The notes: generated by a model not told the origin, from the sequence alone. DNA of 64,000 bases from Corynebacterium faecale (GCF_030408735.1 NZ_CP047204.1:1054001-1118000), one strand, 5' to 3'. Positions 18,772 to 27,563 are shown, numbered from the stretch's first letter. A program made the numbers and translations.

Positions 18772-18797
18772 GGAACTCATTCATAACCACAGGCGTT
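18772..18797 (+). promoter_or_regulatory. ECF-type (SigE/SigH-like) promoter upstream of cseE
   Basis: A GGAAC element at 18772-18776 and CGTT at 18794-18797 are separated by 17 bases, the classic ECF -35/-10 pattern. It is placed between sigE and the anti-sigma gene, 66 bases before its ATG. It would let SigE or SigH raise the level of its own inhibitor independently of sigE transcription. Confidence 0.6.
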
Positions 18798-18862
18798 GAA
18801 CTAATTAGGTAGCGTGGAACGCAAAGGCATGTATTAACGCGTCCATCCATAGTCCGTCGTCG

Positions 18863-19408
18863 ATGAGCAACAGGAGGTTTTCGGAAATGATATTCAATTC
18901 CGATTCCACTGGGGACCTCAGCTCCAAGGTCCGCGAATCCAGCACCAACTCGCAGGACACACCGAAGAAGACTCGAAGGCCAAAGAGCAGATTGACCCGC
19001 CCACAGCTGGATGCCGTCACCTCGAAGCTGGTGGAGAAATCCCAGGAAGTACAGAACAAAACCCGGCAGTTTGCCTCAGTTGATCACCTGTCCTCTGATG
19101 CTGCGGCGATGTTTGTGGATAATGAACTGAGCAAGGGTGCCATGCATCGTGCGCGTCTGCATCTGGTGCACTGCGCTGAATGCAGGGATGAGATTAACAA
19201 TCAGCGCCACACGGTGGATTTTGTGCGCTCTGAGTGCAAGAGCGATAATGTCACGGCACCGACAGACCTCAAGGCGAAACTGATGAGCCTGGCCAATGAA
19301 TGCTCCCCGGGACCGGGCGCCGAGGACGTGGCAATTCAACGACCTGAGTCCTTTGTGGCTAAAGTTGAATCCGTGGTGCGCGCCGTCCGTCGCACCCAGG
19401 GGCGTTAA
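18863..19408 (+). CDS. cseE: Zinc-associated anti-sigma factor of SigE
   Basis: 181 aa, soluble (no membrane helix). The ZAS signature H-x3-C-x2-C appears as HLVHCAEC near residue 106, inside the anti-sigma domain (SVDHLSSDAAAMFVDNELS ... CRDEINNQRHTVDFVRSEC). The first ~70 residues are a basic, poorly ordered extension. It is expected to hold SigE inactive in the cytoplasm, as RseA/CseE does in mycobacteria and C. glutamicum. I chose the ATG at 18863; a second ATG (MIFNSD, 18887) is possible. Confidence 0.88.
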   Translation: MSNRRFSEMIFNSDSTGDLSSKVRESSTNSQDTPKKTRRPKSRLTRPQLDAVTSKLVEKSQEVQNKTRQFASVDHLSSDAAAMFVDNELSKGAMHRARLHLVHCAECRDEINNQRHTVDFVRSECKSDNVTAPTDLKAKLMSLANECSPGPGAEDVAIQRPESFVAKVESVVRAVRRTQGR

Positions 19409-19442
19409 ACCCCGCCCCTTTGACTAGCTAAGGTCTGGATGC

Positions 19443-19910
19443 ATGTTTTCTAATGTCGGTTGGGGAGAGATCCTCCTGCTCTTCATCGTGGGCCTCATCA
19501 TCATCGGCCCCGAACGGTTGCCCCGTCTGATTGAAGATGTAAAAGCGGCCATCTTCGCTGCCCGCAAGGCCATCAATGATGCCAAGGAGAACCTGGACAC
19601 CGATTTCGGTGAGGAATTCGACGAGATCCGCAAACCCATCTCCCAGATCGCACAGCTGCGCTCCATGACGCCGAAGGCGGCCATCACCAAAGCCCTGTTT
19701 GAGGGCGATGAGAAATTCCTGGATTCTTTCGATCCGAAGAAGATCATGTCAGAGGACACCGCAGGTGAGGCACACCGTGAACAGGTGGCCCGTACCGGTG
19801 AAGAGCCGGAACGCTCCCCGGTTGTTGAACGCCCTGAGTCCCCGCAGCAGGACGACAAGAATGGCAAGCCACCGGCGGGAAGCGGATACTCCTGGACGGA
19901 TCTGATCTGA
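19443..19910 (+). CDS. tatB: Sec-independent protein translocase subunit TatB
   Basis: 155 aa. An N-terminal helix [21 protein letters not shown] is followed by the conserved GPERLPRLI hinge, an amphipathic helix ([20 protein letters not shown]) and a long charged cytoplasmic tail. This is the TatA/B family pattern; the glutamate in the helix (WGE) and the long tail favour TatB. It follows the sigma/anti-sigma pair, as in mycobacteria. It probably shares transcription with cseE. Confidence 0.92.
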   Translation: MFSNVGWGEILLLFIVGLIIIGPERLPRLIEDVKAAIFAARKAINDAKENLDTDFGEEFDEIRKPISQIAQLRSMTPKAAITKALFEGDEKFLDSFDPKKIMSEDTAGEAHREQVARTGEEPERSPVVERPESPQQDDKNGKPPAGSGYSWTDLI

Positions 19911-19928
19911 GTCGATCAGCCGTCATGG

Positions 19929-19958
19929 AAAAAGCCAGCACTTTTCAGTGCTGGCTTT
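19929..19958. terminator. Bidirectional terminator between tatB and mrp
   Basis: Stem AAAGCCAGCACT/AGTGCTGGCTTT with a four-base loop and A/T flanks, between two convergent genes. Confidence 0.9.
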
Positions 19959-19961
19959 AAT

Positions 19962-21086
19962 CTATTTGACTCCCAGTCCCAGGGTCTTGCCCACGATGGA
20001 CACCTTGCGTCTGGACAGCTTGTCAGCGATCTCATTGATGGCTGCGGCCGTGGGGGAGGCCGGCTCAGCGATGGCGATGGGATTGCCCACATCGCCGCCC
20101 ATCCGCAGGGATGGATCCAGCGGCACGGAACCTAAAACCGCGACATCCTCACCGGTGATGAGACTGAGGCGCTTGGCCACCTTCTCCCCGCCGCCGGCAC
20201 CGAAGACATCCATGGTGGTGCCATCGGGAAGAACCATGGCGGACATGTTCTCGATCACGCCGGCGACCTTCTGATTGGTCTGCTGTGAAATGGATCCGGC
20301 ACGTTCAGCAACTTCTGCTGCGGCGGCCTGCGGAGTGGTCACGATGAGCAGCTCAGCGTTGGGGATGAGCTGTGCCACGGAGATGGCGATATCTCCGGTT
20401 CCCGGTGGCAGATCCAGCAGGAGGATATCCAGATCGCCCCAGAAGACATCGGTGAGGAACTGCTGGATGGCGCGGTGCAGCATGGGTCCACGCCACACCA
20501 CCGGTGCATTGCCCTCGACGAAGTGAGCGATGGAGATCATCTTCACGCCGTGCGCCTGGGGCGGCATGATCATGTCATCGACCTGGTGTGGGCGGGCATC
20601 GGAACCGAGCATGCCGGGTACGGAATGGCCGTAGATATCGGCGTCGAGAATACCCACCGACAGCCCCTTCGCCGACAGTGCGGCAGCCAGGTTCACGGTC
20701 ATGGAGGACTTGCCCACACCGCCCTTGCCGGAGGCCACGGCGTACACACGGGTGGTGGAACCGGGCTGGGCGAAGGGGATCACTGGTTCAGCAGCGGTGC
20801 CGCGGAGGCTGACGCGGAGCTCACGGCGCTGCTCATCGCTCATCACATCGGTGGTCACCTGCACGGCACCCACGCCCTCAACATCCTTGACGGCGGCCTC
20901 CGTGTTGGAGACGATGGTGGTCTTCATCGGGCAAGCCGCAATGGTGAGGTAGATTTCCACCTGCACATCGGAGCCATCGATGGCCACAGACTTGACCATT
21001 CCGAGCTCCGTGATGGGCTTACCGATCTCTGGATCCTCTACGCGGGATAGCGCGCTGCGGACAGCGGATTCGGTTACTTGAGACAT
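19962..21086 (-). CDS. mrp: Mrp/NBP35-type iron-sulfur carrier ATPase
   Basis: 374 aa, start ATG at 21086 (MSQVTESAVRSALS). The N-terminal MIP18/DUF59 domain (RVEDPEIGKPITELGMV, residues 15-100) is followed by a P-loop ATPase with the deviant Walker A VASGKGGVGKSSMTVNLA (about 116-133) and DADIYGHSVPGML. A CxxC pair for cluster transfer is not present in the usual C-terminal position. The protein probably assists Fe-S cluster loading (ApbC/Mrp). It is the last gene of a minus-strand unit with the MgtE_N/CBS, DUF1003 and DUF6308 genes. Confidence 0.9.
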   Translation of the reverse strand: MSQVTESAVRSALSRVEDPEIGKPITELGMVKSVAIDGSDVQVEIYLTIAACPMKTTIVSNTEAAVKDVEGVGAVQVTTDVMSDEQRRELRVSLRGTAAEPVIPFAQPGSTTRVYAVASGKGGVGKSSMTVNLAAALSAKGLSVGILDADIYGHSVPGMLGSDARPHQVDDMIMPPQAHGVKMISIAHFVEGNAPVVWRGPMLHRAIQQFLTDVFWGDLDILLLDLPPGTGDIAISVAQLIPNAELLIVTTPQAAAAEVAERAGSISQQTNQKVAGVIENMSAMVLPDGTTMDVFGAGGGEKVAKRLSLITGEDVAVLGSVPLDPSLRMGGDVGNPIAIAEPASPTAAAINEIADKLSRRKVSIVGKTLGLGVK

Positions 21087-21121
21087 CACCTGAACATAGT
21101 AGTACCGACCGCGGTGAAGAC

Positions 21122-21880
21122 CTAAGCCTGATCGTTTGCGGCCATCCACACCAGGATGTCGAAGACCCGGATGGTGCTGAGGTCGGCGATTTTCTGGGTA
21201 TCAGAACCCTTGGCAGCTTCAGCACGGATGCTCTTGAGGTGTCGTGCAAGGGCCTTGTCCTCAGCGCGGAGGACAGTGTGGAAATTCTCATAGAAGCCCA
21301 TACTGTCTGTATTAAGCTGCTGTTCCACAGCGGAATCGATGATGGGGAAGAGCTTGGGTCGTTTCCGTGCGATGAGTTTACTTACCCGCGCAGGGCCGAA
21401 GCCCTTCCTCCGGAGCGCCACCCAGAGCTGATTTCCGGACTCAATATGTCTGTCTGCCTTTTTGGAGCTGAGACCCACATCAGTGGGAATTGATGCGAGG
21501 AGCTCATTGATCTGCTCAAGATCATAGGGGAGTTGATGGGCAGTGAATTTCCTGGTCACCACCTGCTTGAGATCCACCGGTTTGCCGGTGTGGGATGGAA
21601 GGAGGAACTGCACCGCCTGGGCGGCCGGGACAGGGGCATCCAGAAGCGACAGGGAAAGCAGATCCTCAGCGGTGATTTGATTCTTCACCTTCTTCTTATC
21701 GCCGCCACCGCCGAAGTGCTCGAATAAGGAACCGGTGAACTTGGGAAGGCCGGACTTAGTGGTGCTGAAGTACTGCCTCAGGTGGTCCGCGGCACGGTCG
21801 GTGTGCTCAACGGTGAGGATGGCAGGGAGAGTCCAACCGACGCTGTTGAATGCAGGTGCCCAGGGGATATCGGCAGTCAT
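21122..21880 (-). CDS. DUF6308 family protein
   Basis: 252-aa soluble protein with no recognised catalytic motif. The features ITAEDLLSLSLLDAPVPA, GNQLWVALRRKGFGPARVSK and LIARKRPKLFPIIDSAVEQQ look like the DUF6308 family, whose C-terminal half resembles helix-hairpin-helix DNA-binding folds. It lies nine bases behind the DUF1003 gene and 35 bases before mrp, so it is part of the same operon. Function unknown. Confidence 0.75.
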   Translation of the reverse strand: MTADIPWAPAFNSVGWTLPAILTVEHTDRAADHLRQYFSTTKSGLPKFTGSLFEHFGGGGDKKKVKNQITAEDLLSLSLLDAPVPAAQAVQFLLPSHTGKPVDLKQVVTRKFTAHQLPYDLEQINELLASIPTDVGLSSKKADRHIESGNQLWVALRRKGFGPARVSKLIARKRPKLFPIIDSAVEQQLNTDSMGFYENFHTVLRAEDKALARHLKSIRAEAAKGSDTQKIADLSTIRVFDILVWMAANDQA

Positions 21881-21889
21881 TGCTCCAAT

Positions 21890-22444
21890 CTAGTCCACCA
21901 CATCGCCCTGGGTGGGGGCGTTGAAATCCTGCGGATCCATGATCCGTGAGGCCACAGCATCATCAAGCTTGGCCTCCACACGTTCCAGAAGGTTGCGCAG
22001 ATCCTCCAGCTCATGACGGAGATAGTCACGGGTGACCATATCGCCCACAGCCAGGCGGACACCGGCCAGCTCACGGGCGAGGAACTCCGTATCGGCCTTG
22101 GTCTCCTCCGCACGGCGTCGGTCCGCGAGGATGGTGACCATGTCACGGTCCTCCTGCTGGTTCTGGGCCAGCAGGATCAGCGGGGCCGCGTAGGCGGCCT
22201 GGGTGGAGAACGCCAGGTTCAGCAGGATGAAGGGATAGGGATCCCAGTTCCATGCGAAGCCACCGATGTTGAGCAGAATCCAGATGATGACAAAGATCGT
22301 CTGCCAGAACAGGTACTGCCCGGTGCCGAAGAACCTGGCCACCTTCTCGGCATAGACACCGATGGTGTCATCGTTGAGATTCAACCGTTTCCGGCCTGAT
22401 CCCACCAGTGGGGTGTCCAGGTCTGAGCGGGAATAATCAGCCAA
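21890..22444 (-). CDS. DUF1003 membrane protein
   Basis: 184 aa. Two transmembrane helices are visible (FWQTIFVIIWILLNIGGF and PFILLNLAFSTQAAYAAPLI), followed by LAQNQQEDRD and a coiled-coil tail, the DUF1003 pattern. Its start overlaps the end of the upstream MgtE_N/CBS gene by eight bases, so translation is coupled. The constant pairing of these two genes in actinobacteria suggests a membrane anchor or partner for the soluble MgtE-like protein, possibly in magnesium handling; that is an inference. Confidence 0.88.
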   Translation of the reverse strand: MADYSRSDLDTPLVGSGRKRLNLNDDTIGVYAEKVARFFGTGQYLFWQTIFVIIWILLNIGGFAWNWDPYPFILLNLAFSTQAAYAAPLILLAQNQQEDRDMVTILADRRRAEETKADTEFLARELAGVRLAVGDMVTRDYLRHELEDLRNLLERVEAKLDDAVASRIMDPQDFNAPTQGDVVD

Positions 22445-23732
22445 CGGTCTCCTCCTTCATTCCGGGACGGATACCGGCATCGCGCCAGTCCTCGGGCAAC
22501 ATGTGGTCAAGCAGGTCATCCACGGCCACGGCACCGAGGAGGTGCCCGTTTTCATCCAGCACCGGTCCGCACACCAGATTGTAGGTGGCGAAGAAACGGG
22601 CCGCGGTCTCCTGGGAATCATTGGCATACAGCGGTGGCAGATCGGGATCCAGGATGCCACCGACCAGGCTGGAGGGGGGTTCCCGCAGCAGCTTCTGCAG
22701 GTGGACACACCCGAGGTACTTGCCGGTCGGGGTGGCGGTGGGGGGACGGACCACGAAGATCAGCGAGGCCAGGGAGGTGGGCAGGTCAGGGTTGCGGGCC
22801 ATAGCAAGGGCTTCTGCCACGGTGGTGGAGGGGTCCATGATCAGCGGCTCCGGGGTCATCAGCGCACCCACGGTGTCAGGGTTGAAGCTCATGAGCCGGC
22901 GCACGGGGGCGGATTCCTCCGGGTCCATCAGCTCCAGCAGGACGTCGGCCTTGTCATCGGGTAATTCCCCCAGGAGGTCGGCGGCGTCATCGGGATCCAT
23001 CTCCTCGAGCACATCCGCGGCACGTTCAATATCGAGGGTCTCGATCAGCTCCGCCTGGCGGTCCTCACTCAACTCTTGGAGGATGTCGGCGAGTCTTTCG
23101 TCGTCAAGCTCACCGGTGACCTCGTCGCGCTGCTGTTTAGGCAAGCCGTACAACTGCGTGGCCACGTCTGCCGGACGCATGTCCTCAAAGCCGGCGATCA
23201 GCTCGGCGGTCTGGTTGGTCTCGCCCGCACCGCCTGCCGTGATGCCGTGCACATGGCTCCACGGCGCGATATACAACCTGGGGCGGCGGCCGAACTTCGG
23301 GCGCTCACCGATCAGCGCGACCTTGGAGATGATCCAATCGCGTGTGCGTGTCTGCTCCAGCTCGATATCAGCGATCTCAACCGCACGACCATGGAGCTGA
23401 CCAAGCTCAGGATCATCCGTGTGCACCTTCGCGCCGATGACATCACCCATCACCTGCAACTCACCGGTGCGCACCTTGAAAGACCGCAGGGACACCGAAC
23501 CCGAGATCAGATTGATGTCCTTCGGCTCAATCGCAGCGATCCGCAACATCGGCAGGAAAATACGTCTCTTATTATTGATCAGCTCAACCACCAACCCGAG
23601 CGCACGGGAATCATGGCCTTCAGGGCGGATCGTGACCACGACATCACGCACACGCCCGATCACATCGGTATCAGGACCACGCACAACCATCCCCGACAGG
23701 CGGCCAGCGTAGACACGGGTATTTCCACTCAT
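22437..23732 (-). CDS. Soluble MgtE_N/CBS-domain protein with PRC-barrel
   Basis: 431 aa, start ATG at 23732 (MSGNTRVYAGRLSGMVV). The N-terminal ~180 residues look like two PRC-barrel-like repeats. Next come the superhelical MgtE N domain (LADILQELSEDRQAELIETL ... DPDDAADLLGELPDDKADVL) and a CBS pair (TVGALMTPEPLIMDPST; the second ends DENGHLLGAVAVDDLLDHML). The MgtE transmembrane channel is entirely missing, so this is a regulatory sensor and not a transporter. It overlaps the DUF1003 membrane gene. Known as a conserved actinobacterial gene (Rv1232c-like). Confidence 0.88.
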   Translation of the reverse strand: MSGNTRVYAGRLSGMVVRGPDTDVIGRVRDVVVTIRPEGHDSRALGLVVELINNKRRIFLPMLRIAAIEPKDINLISGSVSLRSFKVRTGELQVMGDVIGAKVHTDDPELGQLHGRAVEIADIELEQTRTRDWIISKVALIGERPKFGRRPRLYIAPWSHVHGITAGGAGETNQTAELIAGFEDMRPADVATQLYGLPKQQRDEVTGELDDERLADILQELSEDRQAELIETLDIERAADVLEEMDPDDAADLLGELPDDKADVLLELMDPEESAPVRRLMSFNPDTVGALMTPEPLIMDPSTTVAEALAMARNPDLPTSLASLIFVVRPPTATPTGKYLGCVHLQKLLREPPSSLVGGILDPDLPPLYANDSQETAARFFATYNLVCGPVLDENGHLLGAVAVDDLLDHMLPEDWRDAGIRPGMKEETVG

Positions 23733-23788
23733 GAAAAACAGCTTAACGCTTATCGACGGGGAACCTTTGCACACGCTGAGCCGTTTTA

Positions 23789-23817
23789 TTGACAGATGTT
23801 TTATTAGAAGTTTAGAA
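23789..23817 (+). promoter_or_regulatory. Possible promoter of the general stress gene
   Basis: A perfect -35 TTGACA (23789-23794) and, 17 bases on, a weak -10 TTAGAA (23812-23817), 35 bases before the ATG at 23852. The surroundings are AT-rich. Confidence 0.4.
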
Positions 23818-23851
23818 AATAGCTTGATTGTGAATTAAGGGTGATGGATAA

Positions 23852-24352
23852 ATGACGATGCAGCCAGCTCAATCCGGGGGACGGGGCAAAACCGAACCAG
23901 GCCTGAAGAAACGCCCCGAAGGATGGCCCGTGGGCAGCTTCAACACCTACGACGAAGCCCAACGCGCCGTGGACATGCTCTCCGACAATGAATTCCCCGT
24001 CGCAGAACTGACCATCGTGGGCGTGGACCTCATGGAAGTGGAAAAAGTCACCGGCCGACTCACCTGGGGCCGGGTGCTTGCCGGCGGCGCCGCCTCCGGT
24101 GCCTGGCTGGGCCTGTTCTTCGGCCTGGTCATGGGACTGGTCTCCGACTTCTGGTTCTCATCCCTGCTCACCGGCCTGGTCATGGGCGTGGTCTTTGGAA
24201 CAGTGCTGGCCGCCGTGCCCTACTGGGCCTCCCGCGGCAAACGCGACTTCACCTCCGCCACCCAGATCGTGGCCGGCCGCTACGACATCCTCTGCACCCC
24301 CGACCGCGCCCGTGAGGCAAGAGACATGATCGCCAGGGATGGGGTGGGGTAG
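23852..24352 (+). CDS. General stress protein 17M-like membrane protein
   Basis: 166 aa. The N-terminal domain WPVGSFNTYDEAQRAVDML ... AELTIVGVDLMEVEKVTGR belongs to the general-stress/heat-induced YflT-like family. It is followed by a glycine-rich double membrane segment (GAASGAWLGLFFGLVMGLVS and SLLTGLVMGVVFGTVLAAV). The C-terminus ends DILCTPDRAREARDMIA. It is conserved next to the MgtE_N/CBS gene. It is the last gene of the conserved block, as the accessory island begins directly after its stop. Confidence 0.85.
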   Translation: MTMQPAQSGGRGKTEPGLKKRPEGWPVGSFNTYDEAQRAVDMLSDNEFPVAELTIVGVDLMEVEKVTGRLTWGRVLAGGAASGAWLGLFFGLVMGLVSDFWFSSLLTGLVMGVVFGTVLAAVPYWASRGKRDFTSATQIVAGRYDILCTPDRAREARDMIARDGVG

Positions 24353-24362
24353 CGGGGTGTCC

Positions 24363-24663
24363 CTAAGTTTTTGTCAAGAGGTAGGCCCTGTACTCAGGAA
24401 GCCGCTTCGGGGGTAGTTGTTGATCTTGATGTTGGGCGTGGGTGATCGGCTGGTCGACCGGGACGTTGTTGACCAGCTGATCGTGCTGACAGGGAATTAA
24501 GCAGCCGCCCTGGCAGGAACCTCCTAAGAAGAATTCAGCTCGGGTCAGCATCGCGTAGATAACATTGCACCGCCGCCTAGCCAGACACATGATCGCAGCA
24601 TTATGGCGCTTGCCCTCAGCCCGTTTTCGTTCGTAGTAGGTCTTCGACGGCTCGTGGAACCGG
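24363..24663 (-). pseudogene. IS110/IS116-type transposase C-terminal remnant
   Basis: On the minus strand the translation gives KTYYERKRAEGKRHNAA followed by IMCLARRRCNVIYAMLTRAEFF, the hallmark C-terminal end of IS110-group (IS116/IS902) transposases. A low-quality tail to a stop at 24363 follows. Everything upstream of about 24663 is replaced by the IS3 element. It marks the first foreign DNA of the island. Confidence 0.7.
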
Positions 24664-25964
24664 GGCCCGACCCCCGGATGGTGGACACGGAGGATTTAAT
24701 CAGGAAGCAGATTTCAGGATAACAGAACCGCGCTCCTCAAACACCGCTGGCGCGAGATATTTACACCAGGAATGTCTGCGAACGGTGTTATAGCGGGTAC
24801 ACCAGCGGAAAACATCCCGGCGGCAGAGCAAGTGGTTGGAAAAGGTTTGGAATCTTGGAGGACTTCCCTCTTGAGTGCGGCGTTGAACGACTCCGCTAAC
24901 GCGTTGTCCGCACTGGTGCCAATTGATCCCATTGACTGCCTAATTCTAAGCTCTTTGCAGGTGCCTTGGAATGCGTGAGAGGTGTAAACGCTGCCGTGAT
25001 CAGAGTGGAAAATCGCACCTTTAAGGCTTCCACGCTGGCCTTTAGCCATTTTTAGCGCCTCCTGCACCAGGGAGGTACGCATGTGGTCCGCGTTCGCGAA
25101 GCCGGCCAGTCTTGCTAAGAATAGCAGTCAATGACCGTTGCCAGGTACATATTGGACCGATCCTGAATCGGCAGGTAGGTGATGTCCCCGACGTAGAGCT
25201 TGTTTGGTTTATCGGCAGTGAATTTCCGGCCGACAAGGTCAGGAAACACTGGTTTCTTCTGATCTGAGACGGTCGTGGTGACCTTGCGTTTCTTTGTATA
25301 TCCGAACAGCTTGAGTTCGCGCATGACTCGGGCAACCCGCTTGTGATTCACCGGTTCGTCCCTCACCTGGTCATTGAGTTCAGCAGTGATACGTTTCGCA
25401 CCATAGCAACCGCGCTCAGTAGCGAACACGGTCTTGACTCTGGCACCGAGGATGGAGTCGTTGAGCAGGCGTTTCTTCCTGTTTGAGGCGCTACTTTTCC
25501 ATTTGTAAATGAGGTCGATCTGTTGAGTTTCAGCACTTCACATAACCGCTTAACCGAGTGGTTCTTCTGGGCGTCATCAACGAATTGGAAGCGGATCTAA
25601 AGTCTCGTCTCTTGCCGGGAAAATATTTAGCGGCTTTTCGCAGGATGTCACGCTCTTCGCGGAGGAGCGCATTTTCCTTCTCGAGTTGGCGGATCCGCTG
25701 AAGCTTCTGACAGAACTGTGGCTGTGTTAGCGCCGTGCGGAGTTGAGTTGGCCCCATACTTGGTGATCCAGTTTTTCAGGGTCATTCGATTGATTCCAAG
25801 ATCATTGGCGATCTTCTGGATCGAGGCACCATCAGAGTTTTCGTACAAGGCGACAGCGTCGCGTTTGAACTCCTCGGTGTAGGTCTTGATCGGCATGGTG
25901 GCAGATTACCTTTCTTCCCCAAACTGCTGGGATATTAGGTGTCTACCAAACGGGGGTCAGGTCC
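24664..25964 (-). mobile_element. IS3-family element, decayed
   Basis: Both termini are readable. The left end GGCCCGACCCCCGGATGGTG and the right end (reverse complement GGACCTGACCCCCGTTTGGT) form an imperfect inverted repeat of about 25 bases. The length of about 1.3 kb is normal for IS3. The same left end recurs at 38083, where only about 250 bp survive. No target duplication could be recognised, because both flanks are other IS debris. Confidence 0.8.
24714..25896 (-). pseudogene. IS3-family transposase OrfA/OrfB, frameshifted
   Basis: OrfA begins at 25896 (MPIKTYTEEFKRDAVALYEN, a helix-turn-helix with IANDLGINRMTLKNW). The OrfB pieces lie in several frames: FATERGCYGAKRITAELN and LYVGDITYLPIQDRSNMYLA (first Asp) at 25115-25429, and AIFHSDHGSVYTS and SADNALAESFNAALKRE (second Asp and Glu) at 24714-25082. 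The DDE residues are all traceable, but at least three frame breaks separate them, so the enzyme is not produced. Confidence 0.8.
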
Positions 25965-26293
25965 GTTGATGATTCCGTTGCCGGTGGTGGCGATGACCCA
26001 ATCAAGGAAGTTTATCAATTCCTACAAGATCAAAGGTGTGTATCTTGCAGAGCCATCAACGACGTGGACGAAACGTCATGCCCAGTTCTGGGAAACTCTC
26101 GACAACATCGATTGACCGTCAGGCCCGGGATTGAGGTTGAGGTCCTTGATCCCATTCCCAGCAGGCCCCATGCCCTTGGTACTGATGTGCACAAGGTGCT
26201 GATACTTTACAAGGTAAAAATCTAGTAGCAGAGGAGTGAAACTCAGGTGAGCGTGTGCAAGCTACTTACTAAGAAACCACCTATAATACTCCT
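25965..26293 (+). other. Gap with an orphan ORF tail and one arm of an inverted repeat
   Basis: No complete gene. An open frame ending TKRHAQFWETLDNID at about 26124 looks like the C-terminal tail of a lost gene that I cannot name. The 49-bp repeat arm (26163-26211) follows. The last 80 bases before the acetyltransferase are AT-rich and may carry its promoter; no Shine-Dalgarno stands out. Confidence 0.5.
26163..26211 (+). repeat. 49-bp inverted repeat, left arm
   Basis: Reads AGGCCCCATGCCCTTGGTAC at its left edge and GATACTTTACA at its right. It is an exact reverse complement of 27412-27460. The pair encloses the acetyltransferase gene. Confidence 0.95.
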
Positions 26294-27307
26294 ATGATTC
26301 AAATCGAACTGAAACTCGAGAACATTTATCAGTTAAATGTATCTGTAGCCACGGATGCCTCAAAGGTTGCTTTTCACCTCTATTCAGGCAAAGAAAAGCT
26401 TAAGGCGACAGACTATTCAAATTCTACAAATCATATCTTCTCCTTGGAAAAGCCAGGAAATTACCGAGTTCGAGTTCTCACTCAAAAAACAGGTACGAAA
26501 AAGGTCGGTATGTCGGATTTCATACGATTTGATGGATTCCCAAGTTTGCAGGAGAAGCGGGACGGTCGACCAATTGTAGTGCACGGCCTATCAAAGGATA
26601 GTATTTCTGCTGCGAAAATTTTTGAGCTAAAGAGTACCGTGGCGGGAATCATTGACCCAACCGGAACACATGTAGGTTCTTCAGTTTTCGGATTCCCGAT
26701 CATTGCTTCCCCTCCTAAGGATTCGATAGTCGCCAGTTTGGAAAAGTACTTGATACCAGCTGGGGACCACGCTGTTCAAACCTTTCGGCTAGAACTAGGG
26801 GCTGATGATCTCTTGTCACGTCATTTGAATAAGATTCGAGCGATGAGTATTTATCGATTAGCTCACGGTCTCTATCTAGAGGGAATGGAAAAACAAGCTC
26901 ATTTTCTAGAGATGTTTGTGCTTTCTAAATTTAACTCTAGAATTCCTTACCAAGCAGTAATTGGAGAAGGGACAGAGTTGGGTGTAGGCGGGATTGGAGT
27001 GGCAATCCATCCTAGGGCTGTGATCGGTCGCGGTTGCACGATTGGACAGAACTCCACCATCGGAGGGCGATCCAGACACCAGATGAACTTTGAAGTTGGG
27101 GACAACGTCTATATTGGCCCCGGAGCGAAATGTGTGGGAGGAAAAATCGGAAGTAATGTTGTCGTGGGCGCCAACGCGGTAGTTACCAAAGAAGTTCCGG
27201 ATAATGTCGTAGTGGCTGGCGTTCCAGCCAAGATAATCAGCCGGAACGTCGAAGATTACCGAGGATATACTCACCGGTCTAGGGACCGAAACCGCCCGTC
27301 GCTTTAA
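26294..27307 (+). CDS. Left-handed beta-helix acetyltransferase with N-terminal accessory domain
   Basis: 337-aa cytoplasmic protein. Residues about 1-80 form a beta-rich module ending EKPGNYRVRVLTQ, a domain that recurs at the C-terminus of the heparinase-hydrolase at 33384. The middle (about 95-215) is unassigned. The C-terminal third is a CysE/NeuD-like hexapeptide acetyltransferase: AIHPRAVIGRGCTIGQNSTI, YIGPGAKCVGGKIGSNVVVG, and VVVAGVPAKIISRN. It probably O- or N-acetylates a sugar of the locus polysaccharide. It is AT-rich compared with the core genes and is framed by the 49-bp inverted repeat, cut off from the rest of the locus by IS debris. Confidence 0.78.
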   Translation: MIQIELKLENIYQLNVSVATDASKVAFHLYSGKEKLKATDYSNSTNHIFSLEKPGNYRVRVLTQKTGTKKVGMSDFIRFDGFPSLQEKRDGRPIVVHGLSKDSISAAKIFELKSTVAGIIDPTGTHVGSSVFGFPIIASPPKDSIVASLEKYLIPAGDHAVQTFRLELGADDLLSRHLNKIRAMSIYRLAHGLYLEGMEKQAHFLEMFVLSKFNSRIPYQAVIGEGTELGVGGIGVAIHPRAVIGRGCTIGQNSTIGGRSRHQMNFEVGDNVYIGPGAKCVGGKIGSNVVVGANAVVTKEVPDNVVVAGVPAKIISRNVEDYRGYTHRSRDRNRPSL

Positions 27308-27411
27308 AACATGACAGCATGGAATATGTTATGCACGATGTCGTGAAAGAACACGTTCCGTTTAGGAGTTGACGCGTTCGGCTATTTAGTACCGGTTTTC
27401 TGCGTAGTGGG

Positions 27412-27460
27412 TGTAAAGTATCAGCACCTTGTGCACATCAGTACCAAGGGCATGGGGCCT
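27412..27460 (-). repeat. 49-bp inverted repeat, right arm
   Basis: Exact reverse complement of 26163-26211 (TGTAAAGTATCAGCACCTTG at its left edge). It directly abuts TGTCAAGCCCCGGG, which looks like an IS3-type terminus. Confidence 0.95.
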
Positions 27461-27563
27461 TGTCAAGCCCCGGGTTTTGTAGAGGGTCATTTACTTAAAT
27501 ATCAAGCCGCTTGAGCCAGGCGTTTCGTCCAGTCCTGGTGTGCCTCCCGTGGCGATCGGTAAC
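27461..27563 (-). pseudogene. IS3/IS481-type transposase tail remnant
   Basis: The minus strand encodes YRSPREAHQDWTKRLAQAA and a stop, resembling the extreme C-terminus of integrase-core transposases (GYRSPxE motif). It is followed by a TGTCAAGCCCCGGG end at 27461. Only about 100 bp remain. Confidence 0.5.

Noticed and set aside
20475..21050. Open frame antisense to mrp
   Set aside because: No recognisable motif, and opposite a clear P-loop protein.
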